Position numbers and translations under genes: made by a program. Shown in pieces: positions 30,205-37,657 of a stretch of 50,985 nucleotides of DNA. The stretch comes from an uncultured Bacteroidales bacterium (GTDB lineage Bacteria; Bacteroidota; Bacteroidia; Bacteroidales; CHK158-818), in NCBI GenBank assembly GCA_949300615.1, contig CASGEW010000011.1, forward strand, positions 1-50,985. The letters are read 5' to 3'. Within the stretch, counting starts at the first letter, position 1. Every line of letters starts with the position of its first letter. Below the pieces are notes generated by a model, which worked only from the letters and a program-made list of their open reading frames with translations, was not told the DNA's origin and ran no database searches.

Positions 30205-31275
30205 CTATTCGACAACCATATCAAACTGATCGCAAGCCCCGGTACGGTGTGCCAAATGTTTGGTCGATGGAGAGATGCCGAAAAGGGGAGAATAGGTTCT
30301 TACCTTGATGGTTTTCCCATCCGGCATAAACTCCAAGATACGCAACCAGCCATCTCCGCCGTTGCCTTCCCATCCTCCGCCGAGTACCTGAACGTTGAAC
30401 ATCATCTGGTGTACCGGTTTCCCCGCCGAGTTTTTATCGACCCGGTAAGCGACCGACTCTTCAAAGTCTCCGGGAGTCCCCGTATGGCCGCATATTACCA
30501 GGAAAATATTGGATGACGGCTCGATCAGTTTCTTCCAAATATCTTCACCCCAATTTCTGGGAGATATCGTATATCCCTCCTGCGTTATCCTCTCGGCCGT
30601 TTTGTGCCGTAAAAACGAATGGGTCATAAAGATGACCTTGTGATCTTTGTATTTCTCGCTGGCTACCAGCTCCCGGGCCCAATCGAGAACCTGATCGCGC
30701 GGAGCGAACTCCGAGGTAATAACCAATAGCTTTCCCCAATGGGGATCGTCAAACTCAAAAGCGGCATTTTCCAACGATACCACCCCGCTGCGATTCGGGA
30801 TAGCACTCACGCAAATATCGCGCCATGCCGAATTCCGCTCGAACGTTATGTACTCGGGGAAATGGGTCATTCCGTTCTCGGCCTTTTTATAACCGTATTC
30901 GTGATTTCCGGCCGAAATAATATAAGGCACCTTGTTATCCAGCCTTGCCAAGGCACGGGAGGCAGCCTCCCACATCTCCCGGCTGGTCTGGTTGAGCATA
31001 CGGCGGTCAAGCACCATGTTTTCATTCTGCTCGACAAGGTCGCCGGTACACAACACCGCCTTGATACGGAGTTGGTCTATATTGTCGGCAATCCACGCCG
31101 TACACAACTCGAACAAAGGCTGGTTAATATCATATTTGGTATATCCCTGAGGATCGCCCAGCAGAATCATGGAGAAAGCGTTTTCATCGGTCAACGACTG
31201 CCGGTCGGCCCGGTTCTGAGCAAAGGAAAAGACAGAACAAAAAAAGAGAATACAGAAAAGGGGAAATGTTTTCAT
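30205..31275 (-). CDS. Secreted calcineurin-like metallophosphoesterase
   Basis: A 356-residue exported phosphoesterase. The signal peptide [19 protein letters not shown] is cut before Gln20. Metal-binding motifs are in order: GDPQ (40-43), GDLVEQN, GNHEYG, a histidine in FMTHSFLRH, and GHTG near the C-terminus. The first motif has GDPQ instead of the more common GDxH. The substrate is unknown; relatives act on nucleotides, phospholipids or phosphoproteins. The longer frame reaching 31344 was rejected because it adds a charged stretch before a good signal peptide. Confidence 0.88.
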   Translation of the reverse strand: MKTFPLFCILFFCSVFSFAQNRADRQSLTDENAFSMILLGDPQGYTKYDINQPLFELCTAWIADNIDQLRIKAVLCTGDLVEQNENMVLDRRMLNQTSREMWEAASRALARLDNKVPYIISAGNHEYGYKKAENGMTHFPEYITFERNSAWRDICVSAIPNRSGVVSLENAAFEFDDPHWGKLLVITSEFAPRDQVLDWARELVASEKYKDHKVIFMTHSFLRHKTAERITQEGYTISPRNWGEDIWKKLIEPSSNIFLVICGHTGTPGDFEESVAYRVDKNSAGKPVHQMMFNVQVLGGGWEGNGGDGWLRILEFMPDGKTIKVRTYSPLFGISPSTKHLAHRTGACDQFDMVVE

Positions 31276-31415
31276 ACGAATGTTTTTGTTGCAAAATAAA
31301 CAAATATTTCCAAAAGCGTATTTATACATATACTTTTGATACAAAAATTCTACACCGATTCCCTTTGCTTTTGCAAAATTTAAACACGGAATGGCAGATG
31401 TATGGCAAAATGTTG

Positions 31416-31423
31416 TATTTTTG
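31416..31423 (+). promoter_or_regulatory. -7 box of asd
   Basis: TATTTTTG, a perfect match, 82 nt upstream of the asd start. No TTTG stands at the right distance upstream. The 230-nt divergent gap between the phosphoesterase and asd holds no gene. Confidence 0.5.
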
Positions 31424-31505
31424 CACCCTGAAAATATTCAATATCAAAACAGAAGACTCTCTTTCACCCAAAGAGCATTTATTAATTCATTCAGAAAAAG
31501 GAAAC

Positions 31506-32513
31506 ATGAAAGTAGCAATTGTTGGCGTTAGCGGTGCGGTAGGTCAAGAGTTCCTCCGCGTACTGGACGAAAGAAATTTTCCGATCGACGAACTGGTCCT
31601 TTTCGGTTCATCCCGCAGTGCAGGCAGAACCTATACCTTCCGGGGAAAAGCGTACGAAGTAAAAGAGCTGAAACACAACGACGACTTTAAAGGCGTGGAT
31701 ATTGCCTTTACCTCTGCCGGGGCAGGTACCTCCAAAGAGTTTGCCGAAACCATCACCCGATACGGCGCCGTTATGATAGACAATTCGAGCGCCTTCCGTA
31801 TGGACGAAGATGTTCCCCTGGTCGTACCCGAAGTAAACGGCGAAGATGCCAAGAAACGTCCCAGAGGGATTATCGCCAACCCCAACTGTACCACCATCCA
31901 GATGGTAGTAGCGTTGAAACCGATCGAAGCGCTCTCGCACATCAAACGCGTGCACGTCTCCACCTACCAGGCAGCCAGCGGGGCCGGAGCATCGGCCATG
32001 GCCGAACTCGAAACCCAATTTGCCCAATTGCAGAAAGGCGAAAAACCGACGGTCGAAAAATTCGTTTACCAGTTGGCATACAACGTCATCCCCCAGGTAG
32101 ATGTATTTACCGACAACCTCTATACCAAAGAGGAAATGAAGATGTACAACGAAACGCGCAAAATCATGCACTCCGACATCCAGGTGAGCGCCACCTGCGT
32201 ACGGGTACCCGTTATGCGCGCCCACTCCGAAGCTATCTGGGTAGAGACCGAATCGCCCGTCTCGGTAGAGATGGCCAAAGAGGCCTTTGCCAAAGCCGAA
32301 GGCGTTGTATTGATGGACGACCCTGCCAATAAAATCTATCCGATGCCGTTGGAGATTGCCGGAAAAGACCCCGTTTACGTGGGACGTATCCGCAGCGACA
32401 TCAGTCAGGAAAACGGACTGACGTTCTGGGCCGTAAGCGACCAGATTAAAAAAGGCGCCGCTTTGAACGCCGTCCAGATAGCCGAATATTTAATAAAAGA
32501 AAACGCCCTTTAA
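31506..32513 (+). CDS. asd: Aspartate-semialdehyde dehydrogenase
   Basis: Reduces aspartyl phosphate to the semialdehyde on the way to lysine, diaminopimelate, threonine and methionine. The 335-residue protein has the NADP-binding GVSGAVGQ (7-14), catalytic Cys128 in NPNCTTIQ, and the later [15 protein letters not shown] with the histidine/arginine region. The frame is open upstream to 31266, but the ATG at 31506 gives the exact family start [10 protein letters not shown]. The neighbouring LD-carboxypeptidase also concerns diaminopimelate-containing peptidoglycan. Terminator at 32534-32572. Confidence 0.96.
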   Translation: MKVAIVGVSGAVGQEFLRVLDERNFPIDELVLFGSSRSAGRTYTFRGKAYEVKELKHNDDFKGVDIAFTSAGAGTSKEFAETITRYGAVMIDNSSAFRMDEDVPLVVPEVNGEDAKKRPRGIIANPNCTTIQMVVALKPIEALSHIKRVHVSTYQAASGAGASAMAELETQFAQLQKGEKPTVEKFVYQLAYNVIPQVDVFTDNLYTKEEMKMYNETRKIMHSDIQVSATCVRVPVMRAHSEAIWVETESPVSVEMAKEAFAKAEGVVLMDDPANKIYPMPLEIAGKDPVYVGRIRSDISQENGLTFWAVSDQIKKGAALNAVQIAEYLIKENAL

Positions 32514-32533
32514 GAATAAAATCAGACAGATAA

Positions 32534-32572
32534 GACAGGGATGCAGACCAAATCTGCATCCCTGTCTTTTTA
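32534..32572 (+). terminator. asd terminator
   Basis: Perfect 14-bp stem (32534-32547 with 32553-32566; core GGATGCAGA/TCTGCATCC), 5-nt loop, followed by TTTTTATT. Confidence 0.92.
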
Positions 32573-32598
32573 TTCCCAACCGAGAAACCCCACCGGTA

Positions 32599-32631
32599 TT
32601 TAGGAATTTCGGCCAAAAATATGTAGGTTTG
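32599..32631 (+). promoter_or_regulatory. Promoter of the LD-carboxypeptidase gene
   Basis: TTTA (32599-32602, one mismatch), 21 nt, then a perfect TAGGTTTG (32624-32631), 21 nt before the chosen start at 32653. It supports the ATG at 32653 over the earlier in-frame start at 32629, which overlaps the -7 box. Confidence 0.65.
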
Positions 32632-32652
32632 CAAGCAGGAAATAGCACGGTT

Positions 32653-33585
32653 ATGACGATTCCAGACAAACTAAAAGCAGGAGACCAGGTAGTATTGTTA
32701 TCCCCCTCCGGGAAAATCCAGCCCGAACTGTTGGACGGTGCCGAACAACGGTTACGCGGCTGGGGGCTGAACGTCATACGCACCCCCCATTGCGCAGGTA
32801 GCTACGGACGATTCTCCGGGAGCGTACAAGAGCGGTTGTCCGATATCCGAGCAGCCCTTTCCGACCCTTCGGTAAAAGCCCTCTTTTGCAGCCGGGGCGG
32901 ATACGGCGCCATCCACCTGTTGCCCTGTCTGGACGAACCGGCCATACAGGCTCGCCCCAAATGGCTCATCGGATACAGCGACATCACCGCCCTGCACGCC
33001 CTCTGGAACCGGTGCGGCATCGTCTCGCTGCACGCCCCCATGGCCCGACACCTGAGCGAAGAGCCGGCCCAAGACCGGACAACCGAATCCTTGAAACAAC
33101 TCCTGTTCGGGGAGAACGTTTCATACGATCTCCCTCCACACCCGGCAAACAAACCCGGCAACGGCACGGGCAAGCTCGTGGGAGGCAACCTCTCCGTCCT
33201 ATACGGGCTACGGGGAACCCCCTACGAATACCCGTGGGAAAAGGCCATCCTCTTTATCGAAGATATCGGCGAACGGGCCTACCACATCGAACGGATGTTG
33301 TACAACCTCAAATTAGGCGGAATCTTAGACAAACTCTCCGGCCTGATTGTGGGCCAGTTCACCGACTGTCCGGAAGACCCCCAGCTGGGACATACCCTGT
33401 ACCAGGCCGTCGCCGAACTGACCCGGGAATACGACTATCCCGTACTGTACAACTTCCCGACAGGACACGTCAAAAAGAACCTGCCCCTCCCCATCGGGAT
33501 GGAGGCCACATTGACCGTAACCGCCGAAGGAGAAGGGAAGTTAACCTTCCCGCCACTTGCAGAATCATCCCGCTTATCCGGATAA
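32653..33585 (+). CDS. ldcA: Muramoyltetrapeptide LD-carboxypeptidase (peptidase S66)
   Basis: Removes the terminal D-alanine from murein tetrapeptides during cell-wall recycling, in the cytosol. The 310-residue protein has the nucleophile Ser109 in LIGYSDITAL, the glutamate in LFIEDIGERAYHIERML and the histidine in NFPTGHVKKN, the Ser-Glu-His triad of S66. The N-terminal nucleotide-fold segment VVLLSPSG and FCSRGGYGAIHLL are also typical. 48 nt separate it from the next gene, possibly in one transcript. Confidence 0.93.
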   Translation: MTIPDKLKAGDQVVLLSPSGKIQPELLDGAEQRLRGWGLNVIRTPHCAGSYGRFSGSVQERLSDIRAALSDPSVKALFCSRGGYGAIHLLPCLDEPAIQARPKWLIGYSDITALHALWNRCGIVSLHAPMARHLSEEPAQDRTTESLKQLLFGENVSYDLPPHPANKPGNGTGKLVGGNLSVLYGLRGTPYEYPWEKAILFIEDIGERAYHIERMLYNLKLGGILDKLSGLIVGQFTDCPEDPQLGHTLYQAVAELTREYDYPVLYNFPTGHVKKNLPLPIGMEATLTVTAEGEGKLTFPPLAESSRLSG

Positions 33586-33633
33586 ATCCAAAAATAAATT
33601 GTTATTTTGTCATCGAAAAAAAAATCAACCCAC

Positions 33634-34623
33634 ATGAAAATGTTCCTCGCCATACTCCTATCTACCCTTTTATGCGCTTGCGGAAGCAGTACCCCGGCAT
33701 CCGAACCGGAAACCTCCCCCCAAAAAGAGCCGGTGTTCGTCCCCGTTTTCAACGCAGACAGCGCCTACTGCTACATCCAGCGCCAGGTAGATTTCGGTTA
33801 CCGGATACCCAACACCGAAGCCCATGCCAAAGCCGCCCAATATTTAGCCTCGGAATTGAAACGTCACGGAGCGGAGGTCATCGTACAGGAGGCTCCGGTA
33901 AAAACCTACGACGGGACGCTGCTAAACGGCAAGAACATCATCGCCACGTTCGACCCTGACAAAAAAGAGCGGGTACTGCTTTTCGCCCACTGGGACAGCC
34001 GTCCGTATGCTGATGAGGATGCCGACCCCGCCAACCACTACCAACCCATAGAGGGCGCCAACGACGGCGGCAGCGGGACAGGCGTACTGTTGGAAATAGC
34101 CCGCCAGATCAGCCAGGCCAAACCCCGCATCGGTATCGACATCATCCTTTTCGACGCCGAAGATTACGGGCGTCCCTCGTTCCTCGAAGAGCCGGCCACC
34201 GACAACGGCGAAACCTGGGCGTTGGGCTCGCAATACTGGGCCAAACATCCGCACAAACCGGGCTACAAAGCCAAATACGGTATCCTGCTCGATATGGTAG
34301 GCGGCACAAACGCAACATTCCACCAAGAGGCATTCTCGCTCAGATTTGCCCCCTCGGTGGTCAAAAAGGTATGGGAAACCGCCCAAACGATCGGATACGG
34401 TTCATACTTCCCCACTACACCGGGAGGTGGAATCACCGACGACCACCTGTTTGTGAACGACGCCGGTATCCCGAGCATCGACATCATCGACCTGCGTCCG
34501 GACAACTCCGAAACCGGATTCTACGAACACTGGCATACGGTTAACGACACGATGGAGAACATCGATCGCGCTACCTTAAAAGCCGTAGGACAAACCGTCC
34601 TGACAGTCATCTACAACGAATAG
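33634..34623 (+). CDS. Glutaminyl-peptide cyclotransferase-like lipoprotein (M28)
   Basis: Predicted to turn N-terminal glutamine of exported proteins into pyroglutamate, at the outer face of the inner membrane. The 329-residue protein has a lipoprotein signal (Cys16, LLCAC) and an M28 fold close to the Porphyromonas gingivalis enzyme. Zinc and catalytic residues can be placed: FAHWDSRPYAD, Asp144 in GANDGGSG, Glu176/Asp177 in FDAEDYG, Asp220 in LLDMVGG, Asp269-270 in ITDDHLF and His301 in YEHWHTVND. The long DAEDYG/WALGSQYW region separates it from plain aminopeptidases. Three signal-peptidase I substrates in this window begin with glutamine after cleavage. Confidence 0.88.
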   Translation: MKMFLAILLSTLLCACGSSTPASEPETSPQKEPVFVPVFNADSAYCYIQRQVDFGYRIPNTEAHAKAAQYLASELKRHGAEVIVQEAPVKTYDGTLLNGKNIIATFDPDKKERVLLFAHWDSRPYADEDADPANHYQPIEGANDGGSGTGVLLEIARQISQAKPRIGIDIILFDAEDYGRPSFLEEPATDNGETWALGSQYWAKHPHKPGYKAKYGILLDMVGGTNATFHQEAFSLRFAPSVVKKVWETAQTIGYGSYFPTTPGGGITDDHLFVNDAGIPSIDIIDLRPDNSETGFYEHWHTVNDTMENIDRATLKAVGQTVLTVIYNE

Positions 34624-34704
34624 ACGTCCTGCTGACGGGTCGTTCGACACAAATGCCGCACAAATGCCGCAACAAAACCATAACAACCTCAAAGACCTTG
34701 TCCC

Positions 34705-34712
34705 TACTTTTG
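34705..34712 (+). promoter_or_regulatory. -7 box of the XRE-DUF4870 gene
   Basis: TACTTTTG, a perfect match, 25 nt upstream of the ATG at 34738; no TTTG at the -33 position. Confidence 0.5.
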
Positions 34713-34737
34713 CAAAGAACTTAAATTCTTTACAACA

Positions 34738-35307
34738 ATGACAACCATAGGAAACCACGTCGCCTTTTTACGGAAACAAAAAGGGCTGACACAAGAGGCG
34801 CTGTCTGAACAGGCCGGCATCAATTTGCGAACCCTGCAACGAATCGAAACAGGCGAAACAGAACCCCGCGGATCTACCCTGCATCTGCTCTGCCAAGCAT
34901 TGCAGGTACCCATAGAAGAGTTAGCCGATTACGGCAAGACCGAAGACCGTTCCCAACTCATTTACCTGCACCTGTCCGTATTATCCGGAATCTTCATCCC
35001 GATGGGACAAATCTTACTGCCACTCATTCTGTGGATAACACAAAAAAACAAAATAAAAGATTTCTATACCCAGGGAGCCAACATCATCAATTTCCAGCTA
35101 TGGTGTACCATTCTCCTGTTCGGGTTTATGGTATTGAGCCTTGTCCTAACGATGCCCGAACTGCTGATTAACGTCAAATTAGGTTTCGGAATATTGACCT
35201 GTTGGTGTGTCGTCTGCGTGATATGGCCCATCATCAACGCCATCCGGATACTCACCGGAGCCAGGATAAAACCCTTCTACCCCTGGATTATCCGCCTTAT
35301 AAAGTAG
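34738..35307 (+). CDS. XRE-type HTH regulator fused to a DUF4870 membrane domain
   Basis: A 189-residue protein with two parts. Residues 1-65 form an XRE/Cro helix-turn-helix (MTTIGNHVAFLRKQKGLTQE, NLRTLQRIETGETEPRGSTL). Residues about 70-185 have three or four membrane segments in the DUF4870 pattern (LSGIFIPMGQILLPLILWIT, then GANIINFQLWCTILLFG). It would be a DNA-binding protein tethered to the membrane. Ligand and target are unknown; the nearest palindrome-bearing promoters have not been linked to it. Confidence 0.88.
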   Translation: MTTIGNHVAFLRKQKGLTQEALSEQAGINLRTLQRIETGETEPRGSTLHLLCQALQVPIEELADYGKTEDRSQLIYLHLSVLSGIFIPMGQILLPLILWITQKNKIKDFYTQGANIINFQLWCTILLFGFMVLSLVLTMPELLINVKLGFGILTCWCVVCVIWPIINAIRILTGARIKPFYPWIIRLIK

Positions 35308-35314
35308 CCGATTA

Positions 35315-35346
35315 TTTGCCGGTTGTTTCAAAAAATTGTAATATTG
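35315..35346 (+). promoter_or_regulatory. Promoter of the GH43-thioesterase pair
   Basis: TTTG (35315-35318), 20 nt, then TAATATTG (35339-35346, one mismatch), 29 nt before the GH43 start. Confidence 0.65.
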
Positions 35347-35375
35347 CATTTCGTAAACCTAAACATAGTACAAAA

Positions 35376-36377
35376 ATGATGAAACAATCTTACCTTCTCG
35401 GCCTGTGCGTCGTTGCCCTGCTGGTATCGGCCTGTGCATCACGGCCCAAAGAATTTTCGAAGAACCCGATTGTAGAGGGATGGTACGCCGACCCGCACGC
35501 CGTCATCTACGACGGTACATACTGGGTATATCCCACCTACTCGGACAGTTACGAAAAGCAGACATTCCTGGATGCCTTCTCCTCCAAAGACCTGGTTCAC
35601 TGGGAAAAGCATCCCCGCATTATCGATACCACCGAGGTCAAATGGGCCAAAAAGTGTATGTGGGCCCCGGCAGCCCTCTATAAAGACGGCAAATATTACC
35701 TGTTCTTCGGCGCCAACGACGTACACGAAGGCGAAATAGGCGGTATCGGCGTAGCCGTTGCAGACCGTCCCGAAGGCCCCTACAAGGACCTGTTGGGCAA
35801 ACCGCTCATCAACGACATCGTAAACGGAGCACAACCCATCGACCAATACGTCTATGAAGAAGACGGACAATACTATATGTATTACGGTGGCTGGGGACAC
35901 TGCAACGTGGTAAAACTGAAAAACGACTTTACCGGCCTCGAACCCTTTGAAGACGGCAGTTACTACAAAGAGATCACTCCCGACAAATACGTAGAGGGAT
36001 CGTTCATGTTCAAAAAAGACGGGAAATATTACTTCATGTGGTCAGAAGGCGGTTGGGGAGGCCCCGACTATTGCGTAGCCTATGCCATCTCCGACTCCCC
36101 GTTCGGCCCATTCAACCGCATCGGGAAAATCCTGGAACAAGATCCCAGCGTTGCCAGAGGCGCCGGCCACCATTCGGTTGTCAACCGCCCCGGTACGGAC
36201 GACTGGTATATCTTCTACCACCGCCGTCCGCTCAAAGAGAGACACCACAACCACCGCGCCACCTGCGTCGATAAAATGGAATTCGACAAAGACGGTAAGA
36301 TCAAACCCGTTAAAATCACCTTTGAAGGCGTAGAGGCCAAGAAAACAAAAGGCTTCTTCCCCGCCGTAAAAAAATAG
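35376..36377 (+). CDS. Glycoside hydrolase family 43 lipoprotein
   Basis: A predicted surface or periplasmic beta-xylosidase/arabinofuranosidase-type enzyme. The 333-residue protein has a lipobox Cys20 (LLVSAC) and a five-bladed propeller fold. Catalytic acids fit GH43: base Asp39 in GWYADPHAVIYDG, Asp156 in GAQPIDQYVYEEDG, and acid Glu207 in YVEGSFMFKKDGKYYFMWSE. SSKDLVHWEKHP and GAGHHSVVNRPGTDDWYIFY are also family hallmarks. The subfamily and sugar cannot be read from the sequence alone. There is no SusC/SusD pair next to it. Confidence 0.92.
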   Translation: MMKQSYLLGLCVVALLVSACASRPKEFSKNPIVEGWYADPHAVIYDGTYWVYPTYSDSYEKQTFLDAFSSKDLVHWEKHPRIIDTTEVKWAKKCMWAPAALYKDGKYYLFFGANDVHEGEIGGIGVAVADRPEGPYKDLLGKPLINDIVNGAQPIDQYVYEEDGQYYMYYGGWGHCNVVKLKNDFTGLEPFEDGSYYKEITPDKYVEGSFMFKKDGKYYFMWSEGGWGGPDYCVAYAISDSPFGPFNRIGKILEQDPSVARGAGHHSVVNRPGTDDWYIFYHRRPLKERHHNHRATCVDKMEFDKDGKIKPVKITFEGVEAKKTKGFFPAVKK

Positions 36378-36384
36378 AACCCGT

Positions 36385-36774
36385 ATGGAAAATACCGACT
36401 ATATCGAATTCTTTAAACAAGACCGGTTTGCCGTTTCATCAGGCATCCGCCTGACCGAGGTAAAACCGGGATATGCAAAAGCCGAGCTGACCATCGCCGA
36501 AAACCACCTGAACGCCGGCAACGTGGCCCAAGGAGGAGCACTCTTCACACTGGCAGACCTGGCCATGGCTGCGGCCGCCAATGCCAACGGACGGCTGGCG
36601 TTCTCCATCCAATCGGACATCCGTTTCCTGCAAAGTGCATTCCTGGGAGAGAAGCTGTACGCCGAAGCCCACGAAGTGCTCCTGCGCAAAACCATCTGCC
36701 ACTACCGTGTAGAGATTAAAAAGGAGAGCGGAGAGCTGGTAGCCGTCTGCGACGGAATCTGCTACCGAAAATAA
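36385..36774 (+). CDS. Hotdog-fold acyl-CoA thioesterase, PaaI family
   Basis: A 129-residue cytosolic hotdog protein that hydrolyses acyl-CoA thioesters. It has the family core NHLNAGNVAQGGALFTLADL (about 39-58; AQGG replaces the HGG of PaaI), then AFSIQSDIRFLQSAFLGEKL. It begins 7 nt after the GH43 stop, so the two share a transcript without an obvious functional link. Terminator at 36797-36836. Confidence 0.88.
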   Translation: MENTDYIEFFKQDRFAVSSGIRLTEVKPGYAKAELTIAENHLNAGNVAQGGALFTLADLAMAAAANANGRLAFSIQSDIRFLQSAFLGEKLYAEAHEVLLRKTICHYRVEIKKESGELVAVCDGICYRK

Positions 36775-36796
36775 AAAACGTCACCTTAATTATATA

Positions 36797-36836
36797 AAGA
36801 ATCAGGCCTCTCCGTAATCGAGAGGCCTGATTCTTT
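36797..36836. terminator. Terminator between thioesterase and DUF3108 genes
   Basis: A perfect stem with core GAATCAGGCCTCTC and its complement GAGAGGCCTGATTC around a short loop, followed by TTCTTTTA on the plus strand. The minus-strand side has only a weak T run, so the plus direction is the main one. Confidence 0.85.
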
Positions 36837-36866
36837 TATCGCCCAATAATAGCATCTACCAAACCG

Positions 36867-37657
36867 CTATTCACCCGTATAAAGCGCTTTCAAAGCCCCC
36901 AAAGGCAAACGGCCCTCTACCTGCAAAGGAATCTTGCGGCCGTCATCGCTGATCCAGGCCGTAATATTTTCCGTCTCCGAGGCACCGTTGTCGATAGAAA
37001 AACGGAGTTTTATCTTAAACGCATTAAACACCCGTTTAGAGGGGGCATTAAAAACGGTTCGTCCCAAGTACTCGATCGAGAGGTTCTCCACCTTCTTCCC
37101 CGAAAATATCTTTACCGGGAAACGCTGGTACATCTGCGCATTCTCGAAATCCAACGTACGGATATAATAAAAGACACTCATCATGTCAAACGCATCTTTT
37201 TCCGCTTTCAACACATACGACTCTATGGCGTTGCGCTTGGGCCGATACAACTTGGTAATTCCCTGAATCCCCTCGTCCGAATAGTGGTAATAGACCTCAT
37301 CCTTGCGGTAGGTATTGTCCTCATCGGCAATCTTGGCATAATAATAGGGCCGCATATCCGGGCCTTTCATCACTACATTCAACGTATCGCGTACCCTGAA
37401 AATTTTATCGGCAAAGGCCAATGTGCGAGCTACCAACTGCCCTTTATAGACAGCCGTACGCCCACCTGGGAAATATCCAACGACAAGGTAGCCTCGGCCG
37501 CCTTTTTCCAGATCACCCCCCAGTGATAGACCACCTCGTACGTCAACTTTTCCGGTACGGGACTATACGAATTGCGACCCTGTACACCCGAAGAGCACAG
37601 GAAGCAACACAACAGCACCCCCAGCCGGAGCAGATTAGAACCCGAAAGAGGAGGCAT
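36867..37657 (-). pseudogene. DUF3108 exported protein, broken by a frameshift
   Basis: Two abutting frames together make one DUF3108 protein. The first part starts MPPLSGSNLLRLGVLLCCFL (signal peptide) at 37657 and continues through EKLTYEVVYHWGVIWKKAAE, then runs to a stop at 37430. The second part carries on the family (GQLVARTLAFADKIFRVRDT to the C-terminus at 36867), one base back. The switch falls at about 37468, near GTGGGCGTACGG: one more G in the GGG run would restore the frame. No start codon or promoter suits the second part alone. Either a true mutation or a single-base sequencing error. Confidence 0.75.

Noticed and set aside
34648-34669. Two tandem copies of CACAAATGCCG
   Set aside because: Only two 11-bp units between genes; too short to claim a functional repeat or CRISPR-like array.
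37430-37500. Programmed -1 frameshift in the DUF3108 gene
   Set aside because: No standard slippery heptamer and no clear downstream stem; a one-base loss is simpler.
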